A model generated the notes under the pieces. It was given only the letters and a program-made list of their open reading frames with translations, did no database searches and was not told the DNA's origin. 64,000 bases of DNA from Cupriavidus sp. D39. Its GTDB lineage: Bacteria > Pseudomonadota > Gammaproteobacteria > Burkholderiales > Burkholderiaceae. A program made the position numbers and the translations under genes. This document shows positions 1 to 9,464 of this stretch, piece after piece. Location of the stretch: assembly GCF_026627925.1 (NCBI RefSeq), contig NZ_JAPNLE010000009.1, positions 124,001 through 188,000 of the forward strand, in the 5' to 3' direction. Positions within the stretch are counted from its first letter, which is position 1; each line of letters begins with the position of its first letter.

Positions 1-1
1 C

Positions 2-1165
2 CACCACGCCGATATCGGCGGCATCACGCCGGGTTCGATGCCGCCGGACTCCACGGTGGTGGAGGAAGAAGGCGTGATGATCGACAACTTCCCGCTGGTG
101 AAGGCCGGCGTGCTCGACGATGCCGGCATGCGCGCACTGCTGGCAGGCGCGCGCTACCCGGCCCGCAATATCGACCAGAACATGGCCGACCTGCGCGCCC
201 AGGTGGCGGCCAACGCCAAGGGCGTGGAAGAGCTGCGCAAGATGGTGGTGCAGTTTGGCCTGCCGGTGGTGCGCGCTTACATGGGCCACGTGCAGGACAA
301 CGCCGAGGAAGCGGTGCGCCGCGTCATCACCGCGCTGAAGGACGGCGCCTATCGCTACCCGCTGGACAATGGCGCGGAAATCCAGGTACGCGTGACCGTG
401 GACCAGGCCAGGCGCGAAGCCGTGGTGGACTTCACCGGCACTTCGGCGCAGCTGCCCAACAACTTCAACGCGCCGCGCGCGGTGTGCATGGCGGCCGTGC
501 TCTACGTGTTCCGCACGCTGGTGAACGAGGACATCCCGCTCAATGCCGGCTGCCTCAAGCCGATCAACGTGATCATCCCCGAAGGCTCGATGCTCAATCC
601 GCGCTATCCGGCCTCGGTGGTGTCCGGCAATGTGGAAACGTCATCGTGCATCACCAATGCACTGTATGGCGCGCTGGGCGTGGCGGCGGCCAGCCAGGGC
701 ACCATGAACAATTTCACCTTCGGCAACGCGCGCTACCAGTACTACGAGACCATCTCCGGCGGCAGCGGCGCGGGGCAGGGCTTCAACGGCTGCGACGTGG
801 TGCAGACCAATATGACCAACTCGCGCCTGACCGATCCGGAGGTGCTGGAATGGCGCTTCCCGGTGCGGCTGGAAAGCTATGAGATCCGGCCCGGCTCGGG
901 CGGCGCGGGACAGTGGCATGGCGGCAACGGCGGCATCCGCAAGGTGCGCTTCCTGGAGCCGATGACGGCGTCGATCCTGTCCAACAATCGCTTGCATGCG
1001 CCGTTCGGCATGGCCGGCGGCGAGCCTGGCGCCATGGGCCGCAACTACGTGGTGCGGGGTGATGGCACCGAGCAAGCGCTGGGCCATGTCGGGCGTTGCG
1101 AGATGGCGGCGGGCGACATCTTCGTGGTGGAAACGCCGGGCGGCGGGGGCTACGGCAAGGTGTAA
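2..1165 (+). CDS. Hydantoinase B / 5-oxoprolinase family protein, C-terminal part (5' end outside window)
   Basis: The reading frame is already open at base 2 and encodes HADIGG...PGSMPPDS before the first internal ATG at 38, so the gene starts upstream of the window. The HADIGG and PGSMPP stretches, a later [10 protein letters not shown] region and the closing glycine-rich [10 protein letters not shown] tail are typical of the HyuB half of ATP-dependent N-methylhydantoinases and 5-oxoprolinases, which open cyclic amide rings in the cytoplasm. The visible part is about 387 residues. Whether the HyuA half is fused or encoded by a separate upstream gene cannot be seen. Substrate is unknown. The bases 1166-1444 that follow hold no recognisable gene. 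Confidence 0.9.
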   Translation, partial: HHADIGGITPGSMPPDSTVVEEEGVMIDNFPLVKAGVLDDAGMRALLAGARYPARNIDQNMADLRAQVAANAKGVEELRKMVVQFGLPVVRAYMGHVQDNAEEAVRRVITALKDGAYRYPLDNGAEIQVRVTVDQARREAVVDFTGTSAQLPNNFNAPRAVCMAAVLYVFRTLVNEDIPLNAGCLKPINVIIPEGSMLNPRYPASVVSGNVETSSCITNALYGALGVAAASQGTMNNFTFGNARYQYYETISGGSGAGQGFNGCDVVQTNMTNSRLTDPEVLEWRFPVRLESYEIRPGSGGAGQWHGGNGGIRKVRFLEPMTASILSNNRLHAPFGMAGGEPGAMGRNYVVRGDGTEQALGHVGRCEMAAGDIFVVETPGGGGYGKV

Positions 1166-1444
1166 GGGCCGGGCAGGGCGAGCCGAGGCGCAATGCTTCG
1201 GCTCGTTGCAGGTGCGTCGCGGGCGCGACGAATTTTCATTTCCAACAGATCAGTCTTTCGTCACTTCCTGATTTTCCAATCCATCATTTTCGACAGATCC
1301 GGCACGCGCGGCGTTGCTGCCGGATACATCGCGTTGCAGCAATTTCCTTGACTTATCCTCAGGTGATTCCTAGGTTTATGAAGACCCTGGGATACGAGGC
1401 CATCGCAGCATGTGGTCCTTCCCGGGGGCAAGGGAGGGACCGCA

Positions 1445-3984
1445 GTGACGCCACGCAGCAGATCAATCGTTCTTGGTATCGTATTGATTGGCGCATTGAT
1501 CGGCGCGATCGCCGCGGGCGGGTGTTCCAGGCCGGAGCCTGGCTACGTTCTTGACGAAGCGCGGCAGGCCGGCCGTGGCCCGGAAACGTTCCGGCACGCC
1601 TCTGAAGACTATTTCCACGACATGGATCGTGGCGTCGCGCTGACCCAGGAAGAAATCGCCGGCCGCAATATGTGGCTGGTGTGGAGTGGCGGCAACGACA
1701 GGTTCTGGGACGACATGACGAACTTCACGTTCGGCGCGTTCGACCTGCTCAAGTCCATCAGCTCGCATCCGAGCCAGGGCTATTCCCGCGACACCCGCTG
1801 GCGCTATCTGGGCCTTCTCAACGAGCCCTGCTTCGAGATGCCCACCGGTCCCGATCCGAAACGCTTCAACCTGTGGCTGGATCAGCGGGTCAAGGATTGC
1901 CCGGCCGATCCCTTCGAGAACGAGCAGGCCTATCCCGGGGTCAAGACCGGCGCGCGGGGCACCACGTTCTCCAACGGCGAGAAGCTGCCCGTCGGCTCCT
2001 ACTACGGATACCCCACCGGCATCATCGGCTTGCGGCTGTTCCCCAACCCCGCCTTTGACGAAAAGGCCGCGAAAGCGTGGGATGCGCAACGCTATTACAC
2101 CGATCCGAAATACTACAACCGTGCCGATCTCGTGCGGCCCTACCGCGTTGGCATGGCCTGCGGTTTTTGCCACGCGGGCCCGAGCCCGATCCATCCGCCC
2201 GGGGATCCCGCGCATCCGCAATGGCCCGAGCTGAGTTCCACGGTAGGCGCGCAGTACATGTGGGTGGACCGGCTGTTCATCCATAACGCATCGACCCCCG
2301 AAGGCCGGCAGAACTTCATGTTCCAGCTCGTGCATACCTTCCGCCCGGGCACCATGGATACCTCGCTGGTGTCGACCGACAACATCAACAACCCCCGCAC
2401 CATGAACGCGCTCTACGACCTGATGTCGCGCATGGGCGTGGCCAGGCGCATCGGCGAAGAAAAGCTGGCCGGGGGCGAGCGGAACAACCGGCAGCTCAAC
2501 GACTTCGTCAAGTCCGGCGCGCTGACGCAGTTCTACGCGCCGCCCGACACGGTATGGACGCCGCATGTCCTCAAGGACGGCGCCGACTCGGTCGGCGTGC
2601 TCGGCGCCTTGAACCGGGTGTATTTGAACATCGGCCTGTTCAGCGAGGAATGGCTGTTGCACTTCAACCCCATCCTCGGCGGCAAGCCGATCTCGCCCAT
2701 CGCGCTCGCCGTGGCGCAGAAGAACTCAAGCTACTGGGGGCGACGGAAGCCGGCACGATCAACATGGCGCTGTTCCTGCTGAAGTCGACCCCGCCGGACC
2801 ACCTGGCCGATGCCCCGGGCGGCGCCGGCTTGCTGGCCGACCCCGCCACGCCGGCCGGTGCGCAGATGCTCGACCGGGGCAAGGCCGTGTTCGCCGACAC
2901 TTGCGCGCGCTGCCATTCCAGCAAGGCGCCGCCACCGCCGGCCAGCCTGAACCTGCAGCACTGCGCGGGCCCTAACTATCTCGCCTGCTTCATGCGGTAC
3001 TGGAAATGGACGCAGACTGACGAGTTCAAGACGCAGATGCGCGAGGTGGTCAAGGCGCCGGACTTCCTGGAGGGCAACTACCTGTCATCCGATGCGCGTA
3101 TTCCCGCCACGCTGCTGCGTACCAACGTGTGCAGCCCGCTCGCGACCAATGCGCTGCGCGGGAATATCTGGGACAACTTCTCGTCCGAGTCGTACAAGAC
3201 GCTGCCCTCGGTTGGCACCGTTACGCTGAACGACCCCTTCACCGGGGAGCGCTGGCAATACCGGATGCCGGCCGGCGGCCGTGGCTATACCCGCGTGCCG
3301 TCGCTGATCAGCGTGTGGTCGACGGCGCCGTTCCTGCTCAACAACGCGCTCGGGCCCTTCAGCGAGGATCCGTCGGTCGCCAGCCGCGTCAAGGTCTTCG
3401 ATGCGTCCATCGAGCAACTGCTGTGGCCGGACAAGCGCGTGCATGACGACATCCTGGGTGCCAAGGTACCTGGCACCATCGACCGCACCACCGAGCGTAG
3501 CCAGATCACCGTGCCGGAGGGCTTCGTGCCGGACGCGCTCAAGCCGTTGCAAGGCTTCATGCACCGCTATGCGCCGTGGCTGGTGGGGGCGGGCGGCGAC
3601 GTGACCATCGGCCCCGCACCCAAGCAGATGCCGGTCAACCTGCTGGCCAATATCCAGCCGCTGCCGGAGACCAGCGATGTCGGTGCCAAGGCCGAGCACG
3701 CGGCCAAGGTGGTGGGCCTGGCAGTCAAGCTGAGATCGGACCTGGCCTCGGTGCCGGAGGGCGCGAGCGACGCGGATCTGGGCAAGACCTACGCCAACCT
3801 GGTCAAGCCGATGCTGGAACTCAGCAAGTGTCCGGATTTCATCGTGAACCGCGGCCATTACTTCGGCACGGCGGAGTTCAACAACCAGGCCGGCCTGAGC
3901 GCCGATGAGCAGTCGTTCGGACAGGAGCCGGTATTGAGCGATGACGACAAACGGGCCTTGATAGCCTTTCTCAAGACGTTTTGA
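1445..3984 (+). CDS. Large di-heme c-type cytochrome (lipoprotein signal), interrupted by one apparent frameshift
   Basis: GTG at 1445 follows a strong GGGAGGG ribosome site and begins a signal peptide ending in a lipobox-like GGC, so export to the periplasm and membrane anchoring are likely. Two CxxCH heme motifs are visible: CGFCH near residue 239 and CARCH near residue 487. The frame breaks at the GGGGG run 2736-2740; adding one G joins SYWG to ATEAGTINM and gives an 846-residue protein ending at 3984. The size and two widely spaced hemes recall di-heme peroxidase or RoxA-like cytochromes, but the exact family is not certain. It leads a cluster with a GMC flavoprotein and a molybdenum hydroxylase, so it probably accepts their electrons. 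The break is probably a sequencing error. Confidence 0.8.
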
Positions 3985-4005
3985 AGAAGACGGCGCGGCG
4001 GGGAT

Positions 4006-5878
4006 ATGTCTGCTCCAGGCGAACCAGGGTGGGATTACGTGATCGTCGGTTCCGGCGCGGGGGCGGCACGCTCGCCGCGCGACTGGCGGAGGCAGGCATG
4101 CGCGTGTGCCTGCTCGAGGCAGGCAACGATGCGCGCGAGCCTGACACGGCTTGCATGCCGGAAGACTACGAGGTGCCCGCGTTTCACGCGTGCGCCTCCG
4201 AGAACCCGGCGATGAGCTGGAATTTTTCGTGCGCCACTACGCGGATGACGCGCAGCAGCGGCGGGACCCGAAGTACGGCAGCGAAGGCGTGCTCTATCCC
4301 CGGGCGGCGACGCTGGGCGGATGCACGGCGCACAACGCCATGATCTTTCTCTATCCGCATGATTCGGACTGGGACGGCGTTGCCGAGCTGACCGGCGACC
4401 CTTCGTGGAAGGCCGCCCACATGCGCCGGTACGCCAAGACGCTGGAGCAATGCCGGCACCGTCCGCTGTGGGCGCTCGCGCGCCGCCTTGGCATCGATCC
4501 CACGGCGCACGGCTGGGACGGATGGCTCAGCACCGAGCGCGCGTTTCCGCTGGAAGCGTTGACCGACAATGCGCTCACGCGCCTGATCCTCGGCTCGATG
4601 GAACTGGCGGCGCGCAGTGTGCCGCGGCGCCTGCACGCGTTCCTGAGCTTCTTGCGCTGGCAAGGCGATCCGAACTCCAGGATCTGGGGAAGGCGCTGCT
4701 TCAAAGGCGTTTGCTACACGCCGCTTTCCACGCGCGGGCATGCCCGCAACGGCGCGCGCGAAAGGGTGCTCGATGTGGCAACCCGTTTTCCTTCGCGCTT
4801 GCATATCGAGATGGACGCCCTGGCCACGCGCGTGCTGCTGGACGCGGATGGCACGGCGACCGGCGTCGAATACCTGAAGGGCAGGCGCCTCTACCAGGCG
4901 CATGTCTCGCCAAGCACGGCGCCCGGCGTGCGCCATGAGGTGCGCGCGCGCCGCGCGGTGATCCTTGCGGGCGGCGCGTTCAATACGCCGCAGTTGCTGA
5001 TGCTGTCGGGCGTCGGCCCGGCCGAGCACCTGCGCGCGCACGGCATTCCCGTGAAGGTGGACTTGCCGGGCGTCGGGCGCAATCTGCAGGATCGTTATGA
5101 GGTGGGCGTGGTGAGCCGGATGGCGCAGCCGTGGCGCATCCTCGATGGCGCCCGCTTCGTGAAGGATGATCCGGCCTATTGCAGCTGGCGCGATCGCCGG
5201 CATGGCGTCTACACCTCCAACGGCGTGGCGATCGCGGTGGCACGGCGCTCACACAAATCCGTGCCCGTGCCGGACGTGTTCTGCATGGCGCTGGTCGAGC
5301 ATTTCACCGGCTATTTCCCGGGTTACTCCAAGCTCTTCGCCCAGAGCGACGATGCGCTCACCTGGGCCATTCTCAAGGCGCACACGCAGAACCGCGCGGG
5401 CACGGTGCGGCTGCGCTCCGCGAATCCGCTCGAACCGCCCTTGATCAATTTCCACTATTTCGAAGAGGGCGGCGCCGGGGCGGATGAAGACCTGCGCGCG
5501 GTGATCGGCGCCATCCGGTTTGTGCGCAAGCTGGCAGCGCCGCTGGGCGAGCGCGGCGTGATCGCGCAGGAGCAGCTTCCTGGCGCTCACCTGCGCAGCG
5601 ACGATGAGCTGGGCGGCTATGTGCGCGATAACGCCTGGGGGCACCATGCCTCGTGCAGCTGCGCCATTGGCGCGCGCGAGGCGGGCGGCGTGCTGGGCAG
5701 CGATTTTTCAGTGCATGGCACGCGCGGGCTGCGGGTTGTCGACGCGTCGGTCTTCCCGCGGATTCCTGGCTTCTTCCTGGCCAGCGCGGTCTACATGATC
5801 GCCGAGAAGGCCGCCGATGTGCTCTTGCACGAAGCGAAGGCCGCGGCGAGAGCGCAAGCCACTGCGGCGGCAGCATAG
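4006..5878 (+). CDS. GMC family FAD-dependent oxidoreductase, two apparent frameshifts
   Basis: The start MSAPGEPGWDYVIVGSGAG is the FAD-binding Rossmann motif of glucose-methanol-choline oxidoreductases. The frame then breaks at the GGGGG run 4059-4063 and again at the TTTTT run 4223-4227. Adding one base at each gives a continuous 624-residue protein with GGGTLAARLAEAG, GGCTAHNAM, GGAFNTPQLLMLSGVGP and the C-terminal HHASCSCAIG...LRVVDASVFP block that carries the active-site His. These enzymes oxidise alcohols or sugars and pass electrons to oxygen, quinone or cytochrome. The gene lies 21 bases after the di-heme cytochrome, its probable electron partner. Substrate is not predictable. The two breaks in homopolymers look like sequence errors rather than decay. 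Confidence 0.88.
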
Positions 5879-5906
5879 ACAGGCGACCGATACTGGAGGT
5901 GCAAAC

Positions 5907-6338
5907 ATGGCATACGACACACGCACGCTGCTGGCGATGAGCCAGGAACAGCTTGACGACCTGTTCCGCAACAGCCCGGCCGGCGACATTCCGGACGGCG
6001 AGGCCACCGGCACCGCCATCATCTCGCCCGGCACGGTGTTTACCGAGAGCATCGCCAAGATGATCAACCTGTTTGCCTGGCAGGGAAAGGTCTTCGACGC
6101 CAAGCGAGGCGTCCTCAAGAACCGCATCTCCATCTTCGGGCTCGAGGCGATCCTGGCGAAGGTGTACAAGGGCGAGAGCTGGCTCGACCAGAAGGAATGC
6201 ATCGTCCTGGACTATTCCGCCACATCGCTGGTCGCGCACTGGATCCGTGACGAGATCCGCTGCATCGCGCCTGGCGTGTATCTCGGCAAGGTGTACTGGG
6301 ACAAGCATCGCCTGATCGATTTCTCCCTCGAGTTCTGA
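5907..6338 (+). CDS. Conserved small protein of unknown function in the cytochrome/GMC/molybdoenzyme cluster
   Basis: ATG at 5907 follows TGGAGG at a normal distance. The 143-residue product has no signal peptide or membrane segment, so it is probably cytoplasmic. I recognise no catalytic motif. Its stop overlaps the ATG of the molybdopterin subunit (TGATG), which implies translational coupling and a joint role, perhaps in substrate handling or maturation. It contains phrases such as ISPGTVFTESIAKMINLFAW and KNRISIFGLEAILAKVYKG that look like a compact fold. Function is open. Confidence 0.75.
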   Translation: MAYDTRTLLAMSQEQLDDLFRNSPAGDIPDGEATGTAIISPGTVFTESIAKMINLFAWQGKVFDAKRGVLKNRISIFGLEAILAKVYKGESWLDQKECIVLDYSATSLVAHWIRDEIRCIAPGVYLGKVYWDKHRLIDFSLEF

Positions 6339-8614
6339 TGAAGCGCAGAACGTTCCTGGTCGGTGGCATCGGCGGCATCGGGGCGGTCGGCGCATTGCTG
6401 ATCGGCTGGTCGGTGCTGCCGCCACGACAGCGCCTGGCCACATCGCAGCCCTTGCCCGCGGTCGGCACGCAGGTGGGGCTCAATGGCTGGGTCAAGGTGG
6501 CGGCGGACAACACCGTCACCATCATGATGTGCCGCTCCGAGATGGGGCAGGGCGTGCACACCGGCCTGGCCATGGTGCTGGCCGACGAGCTGGATGCCAA
6601 CTGGGCCCACGTGAAGGTCGAGCATGCGCCCGTGGACAAGATCTACAACAACCTGGAGGTCGTCGTCGACGATCTCCCGTTCCGCGCGGACGACGAAGGC
6701 GTGGCCAAACACCTGGCAGCCTGGCTGACCCGCAAGCTCATGCGCGAGATCGGCGAGATGGTGACAGGCGGCTCGTCGAGCCTCAACGACCTGTGGGACC
6801 CGATGCGCGAGGCCGGCGCATCCGCCCGCGCGATGCTGATCGGCGCCGCTGCCGCGCGCTGGAACGTGCCGGCGGGCGAGTGCCGCGCGCAGGACGGCAA
6901 GGTGCTGCACCCCTCGGGAAAAACAGCCACCTTCGGCGAACTGGCGGCGCAGGCCGGCAAGCTCCCGCTGCCGGCCAAGGTGGTGCTCAAGCAGCCATCC
7001 GAATTCAAGCTGATCGGCAAGGACATACACCGCATCGAGGCCGCGTCCAAGATCGACGGCACGGCGCGCTTTGGCATCGACGTGCTGCCCGAGGGCCTGC
7101 TGTACGCCAGCGTGACGATGTGCCCGACGCTGGGCGGTACGGTGGCGAGCTTCGATGGCGCGGCTGCCACCGCGTTGCCGGGCATCGTCAAGGTGCTCGC
7201 GGTCGATGCCTACAACGGAGGCACCGGCGGGGTGGCGGTCATCGCGGACAATGCGCACCGGGCCATGAAGGCGCTGGATGCGGTCAAGATCGTATGGAAC
7301 CCCGGCCCGGCCGCCTCACTGTCCAGCCCGGAGGTGAGCCGCCGTCTCGCGCAGGCGCTGGACGCCTCCGACGGCCACGCCTACTACCGGCACGGCGATG
7401 TCGAGGCGGCATTGAAGTCCGCCGCGAAGCCCGTCAACGCCGAGTACAGCGCGCCCTACCTCGCGCATGGGGCGGTGGAACCCATCAACTGCACGGTGCA
7501 GGTGCGCGACGGCGCGGCCAGGGTCTGGGTCTCGACGCAGTTGCCGGGCCTGGCGCGCCGGGCGGTCTCGAAGGTGCTCGGGATCGATGCCGACAAGGTC
7601 GACGTGCAGCCGCAACTGATCGGTGGCGCGTTCGGACGGCGGCTGGAGGTGGATTTCATCTCCCAGGCGGCGGCGATCGCGCGCGAGGGCGGTGGGCGGC
7701 CGGTGCAGACGATCTGGTCGCGCATCCAGGACACCACGCACGACTTCTATCGGCCGGCCTGCCTTTCGCGCTTCAAGGCCGGGCTCGATGGCGCGGGCAA
7801 CCTGGTGGCATGGCACAACACGTCGGCCAGCCAGGCCATCGTGCCCGCCATGCTGGCACGCTTGCTTGGCCTGCCTGGCCTGGGCATCGACAAGACCACC
7901 ACGGAAGGCGCGTTCGACCGGCCCTACGAATGGCCGAACGCGCGCGTCGGGCACGTGATTGTCGACCTGCCGGTGCCGGTGGGCTTCTGGCGCTCGGTTG
8001 GCCACTCGCACCAGGCATTTTTCACCGAGAGCTTTATCGACGAACTGGCGGCAGCCGCTGGCAAGGATCCCGTCGCCTTCCGTGCCGGCCTGTTGGCCAA
8101 GCATCCGCGCCATCTGGCCGTGTTGCACAAGGCTGCGGACAAGGCCGGCTGGGGAAAGCCGCCAGGGAAGACGGCAGACGGCGCCGCGCTCGCACGCGGG
8201 GTGGCGCTGCACGAGGCATACGGCAGCTTCGTCGCGCAGGTGGCGGAGGTATCCGTGGCGCCGGACAAGGCCGTGCGTGTGCACCGGGTGGTCTGCGCGA
8301 TCGATTGCGGGATGCCGGTGAACCCGAACCTGATCCGCCAGCAGATGGAGAGCGCGATCATCTTTGGATTGTCGGCCGCGCTGTTCGAGGAGGTCACGAT
8401 CGTCGACGGCCAGGTGCACCAGAAAACGTTTGGCGATTTCCCCGTCATCTTCATGAACAACTGCCCGGCGATCGAAACCTACATCATGCCAAGCCAGGCG
8501 CATCCCCAGGGTGTGGGAGAAACTGGCACGCCGCCGATTGCGCCGGCGGTGGCCAATGCCCTGTTTGCGCTGACGGGACAACGCCTGCGCGCGTTGCCCT
8601 TGAAACTGGCCTGA
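6338..8614 (+). CDS. Xanthine dehydrogenase family molybdopterin-binding subunit (IorB-like), Tat-exported
   Basis: The N-terminus KRRTFLVGG followed by a hydrophobic stretch is a twin-arginine signal, so the 758-residue enzyme is exported folded, as known for isoquinoline 1-oxidoreductase-type and aldehyde-oxidising relatives. Molybdopterin-hydroxylase motifs are in place: GQGVHTG near residue 70, GGAFGRRLEVDF in the middle and the C-terminal GVGETGTPPIAPAVANAL block, whose Glu is the catalytic base of the family. It pairs with the 2Fe-2S protein encoded 16 bases downstream and has no FAD subunit nearby. This fits a periplasmic aldehyde or N-heterocycle dehydrogenase that passes electrons to the cytochrome at 1445-3984. 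Substrate is unknown. Confidence 0.9.
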   Translation: MKRRTFLVGGIGGIGAVGALLIGWSVLPPRQRLATSQPLPAVGTQVGLNGWVKVAADNTVTIMMCRSEMGQGVHTGLAMVLADELDANWAHVKVEHAPVDKIYNNLEVVVDDLPFRADDEGVAKHLAAWLTRKLMREIGEMVTGGSSSLNDLWDPMREAGASARAMLIGAAAARWNVPAGECRAQDGKVLHPSGKTATFGELAAQAGKLPLPAKVVLKQPSEFKLIGKDIHRIEAASKIDGTARFGIDVLPEGLLYASVTMCPTLGGTVASFDGAAATALPGIVKVLAVDAYNGGTGGVAVIADNAHRAMKALDAVKIVWNPGPAASLSSPEVSRRLAQALDASDGHAYYRHGDVEAALKSAAKPVNAEYSAPYLAHGAVEPINCTVQVRDGAARVWVSTQLPGLARRAVSKVLGIDADKVDVQPQLIGGAFGRRLEVDFISQAAAIAREGGGRPVQTIWSRIQDTTHDFYRPACLSRFKAGLDGAGNLVAWHNTSASQAIVPAMLARLLGLPGLGIDKTTTEGAFDRPYEWPNARVGHVIVDLPVPVGFWRSVGHSHQAFFTESFIDELAAAAGKDPVAFRAGLLAKHPRHLAVLHKAADKAGWGKPPGKTADGAALARGVALHEAYGSFVAQVAEVSVAPDKAVRVHRVVCAIDCGMPVNPNLIRQQMESAIIFGLSAALFEEVTIVDGQVHQKTFGDFPVIFMNNCPAIETYIMPSQAHPQGVGETGTPPIAPAVANALFALTGQRLRALPLKLA

Positions 8615-8630
8615 GTCCCGGGAGAAAGTC

Positions 8631-9089
8631 ATGCTGCCCCTGAACATCAATGGCAAGACGGTGTCCGTGCAGTCCGATCCGGACACCCCGCTGCTGTGGG
8701 TACTCCGGTGCGAACTGGGGTTGACCGGCACCAAGTATGGCTGCGGCATCGGCGTTTGCCGGGCCTGCACGGTGCAGTTGAACGGCGAGCCGCAGGTCGC
8801 CTGCATGAACCCGATCTCCGGGCTGGCAACTACCAGGATCGTGACCATCGAAGGCTTGCGGGGCCCGCAGGCGCAGGCTTTGAAGGCTGCCTGGATCGAT
8901 CTGGACGTGGTGCAGTGCGGCTACTGCCAGAGCGCGCAGCTCATGACGGCCAGCGCGCTCCTGAAACGCATCTCAAAGCCCAGCGATGCCGACATCGACA
9001 AGGCGATGGAGCACATCGTCTGCCGCTGCGGCACCTACCCGCGGATCCGCGCTGCGATCCACCAAGCCGCCGGACAGCCACGCACCTGA
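8631..9089 (+). CDS. 2Fe-2S subunit of molybdenum hydroxylase (IorA/CoxS-like)
   Basis: The 152-residue protein has the two-cluster pattern of molybdenum hydroxylase small subunits. A plant-ferredoxin-like cluster site lies at KYGCGIGVCRACTV near residues 38-50, with its fourth Cys in VACMNP. The helical C-terminal domain has VQCGYCQSAQ and VCRCGTYPRI. It carries electrons from the molybdopterin centre of the preceding gene product to an external acceptor, probably the cluster's cytochrome c. It has no signal peptide and would be co-exported with the Tat-bearing large subunit. It is the last gene of the cluster. Confidence 0.93.
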   Translation: MLPLNINGKTVSVQSDPDTPLLWVLRCELGLTGTKYGCGIGVCRACTVQLNGEPQVACMNPISGLATTRIVTIEGLRGPQAQALKAAWIDLDVVQCGYCQSAQLMTASALLKRISKPSDADIDKAMEHIVCRCGTYPRIRAAIHQAAGQPRT

Positions 9090-9373
9090 GGCAGCCCCGC
9101 CCGGCGAGGGATCGGCAAATCGCGGCCGTCCTGGCCGGCTGTTCAAGGTGGCGGGGTGACGCTGGAGGCATAGCAGGCGCTGGGCGGCGATGCGTTGGGG
9201 CGGCGGAGATGGCGCGGCGGTAGGGCGCTGGGGGAGATCCGGGTGCTTTTCGCGGCACGACGAGGCCGGGCGCCGGGCGTTGCGCGTGATGGCTGCGGAG
9301 CTTGTCCGGGCCGCGGCCGCCTTTGTCCATCAAGCCGCCTCTGCTGCAACGCGGGAAACCCCCTTCGACAAGG

Positions 9374-9379
9374 TATAAT
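9374..9379 (+). promoter_or_regulatory. Likely -10 box of the purL promoter
   Basis: A perfect TATAAT lies 86 bases before the purL ATG. The matching -35 is weak. The spacer 9090-9464 otherwise contains no convincing gene; the open frames there are GC-driven. Confidence 0.55.
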
Positions 9380-9464
9380 CCCGGTTTCCCGCCAGCACGG
9401 CGCCCCAACCAGCGGCGCCGGCCGGTAGCAGCCCCTACCTCCTGCCCTCCCGACCGCTCAGACC

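Noticed and set aside
1166..1444. Small frames between the hydantoinase and cytochrome genes
   Set aside because: No ribosome site, no motif and no conserved pattern seen.
7316..8848. Long minus-strand open frame (510 codons) opposite the molybdopterin gene
   Set aside because: It mirrors the codon structure of the plus-strand enzyme in GC-rich DNA, has no motif and no ribosome site.
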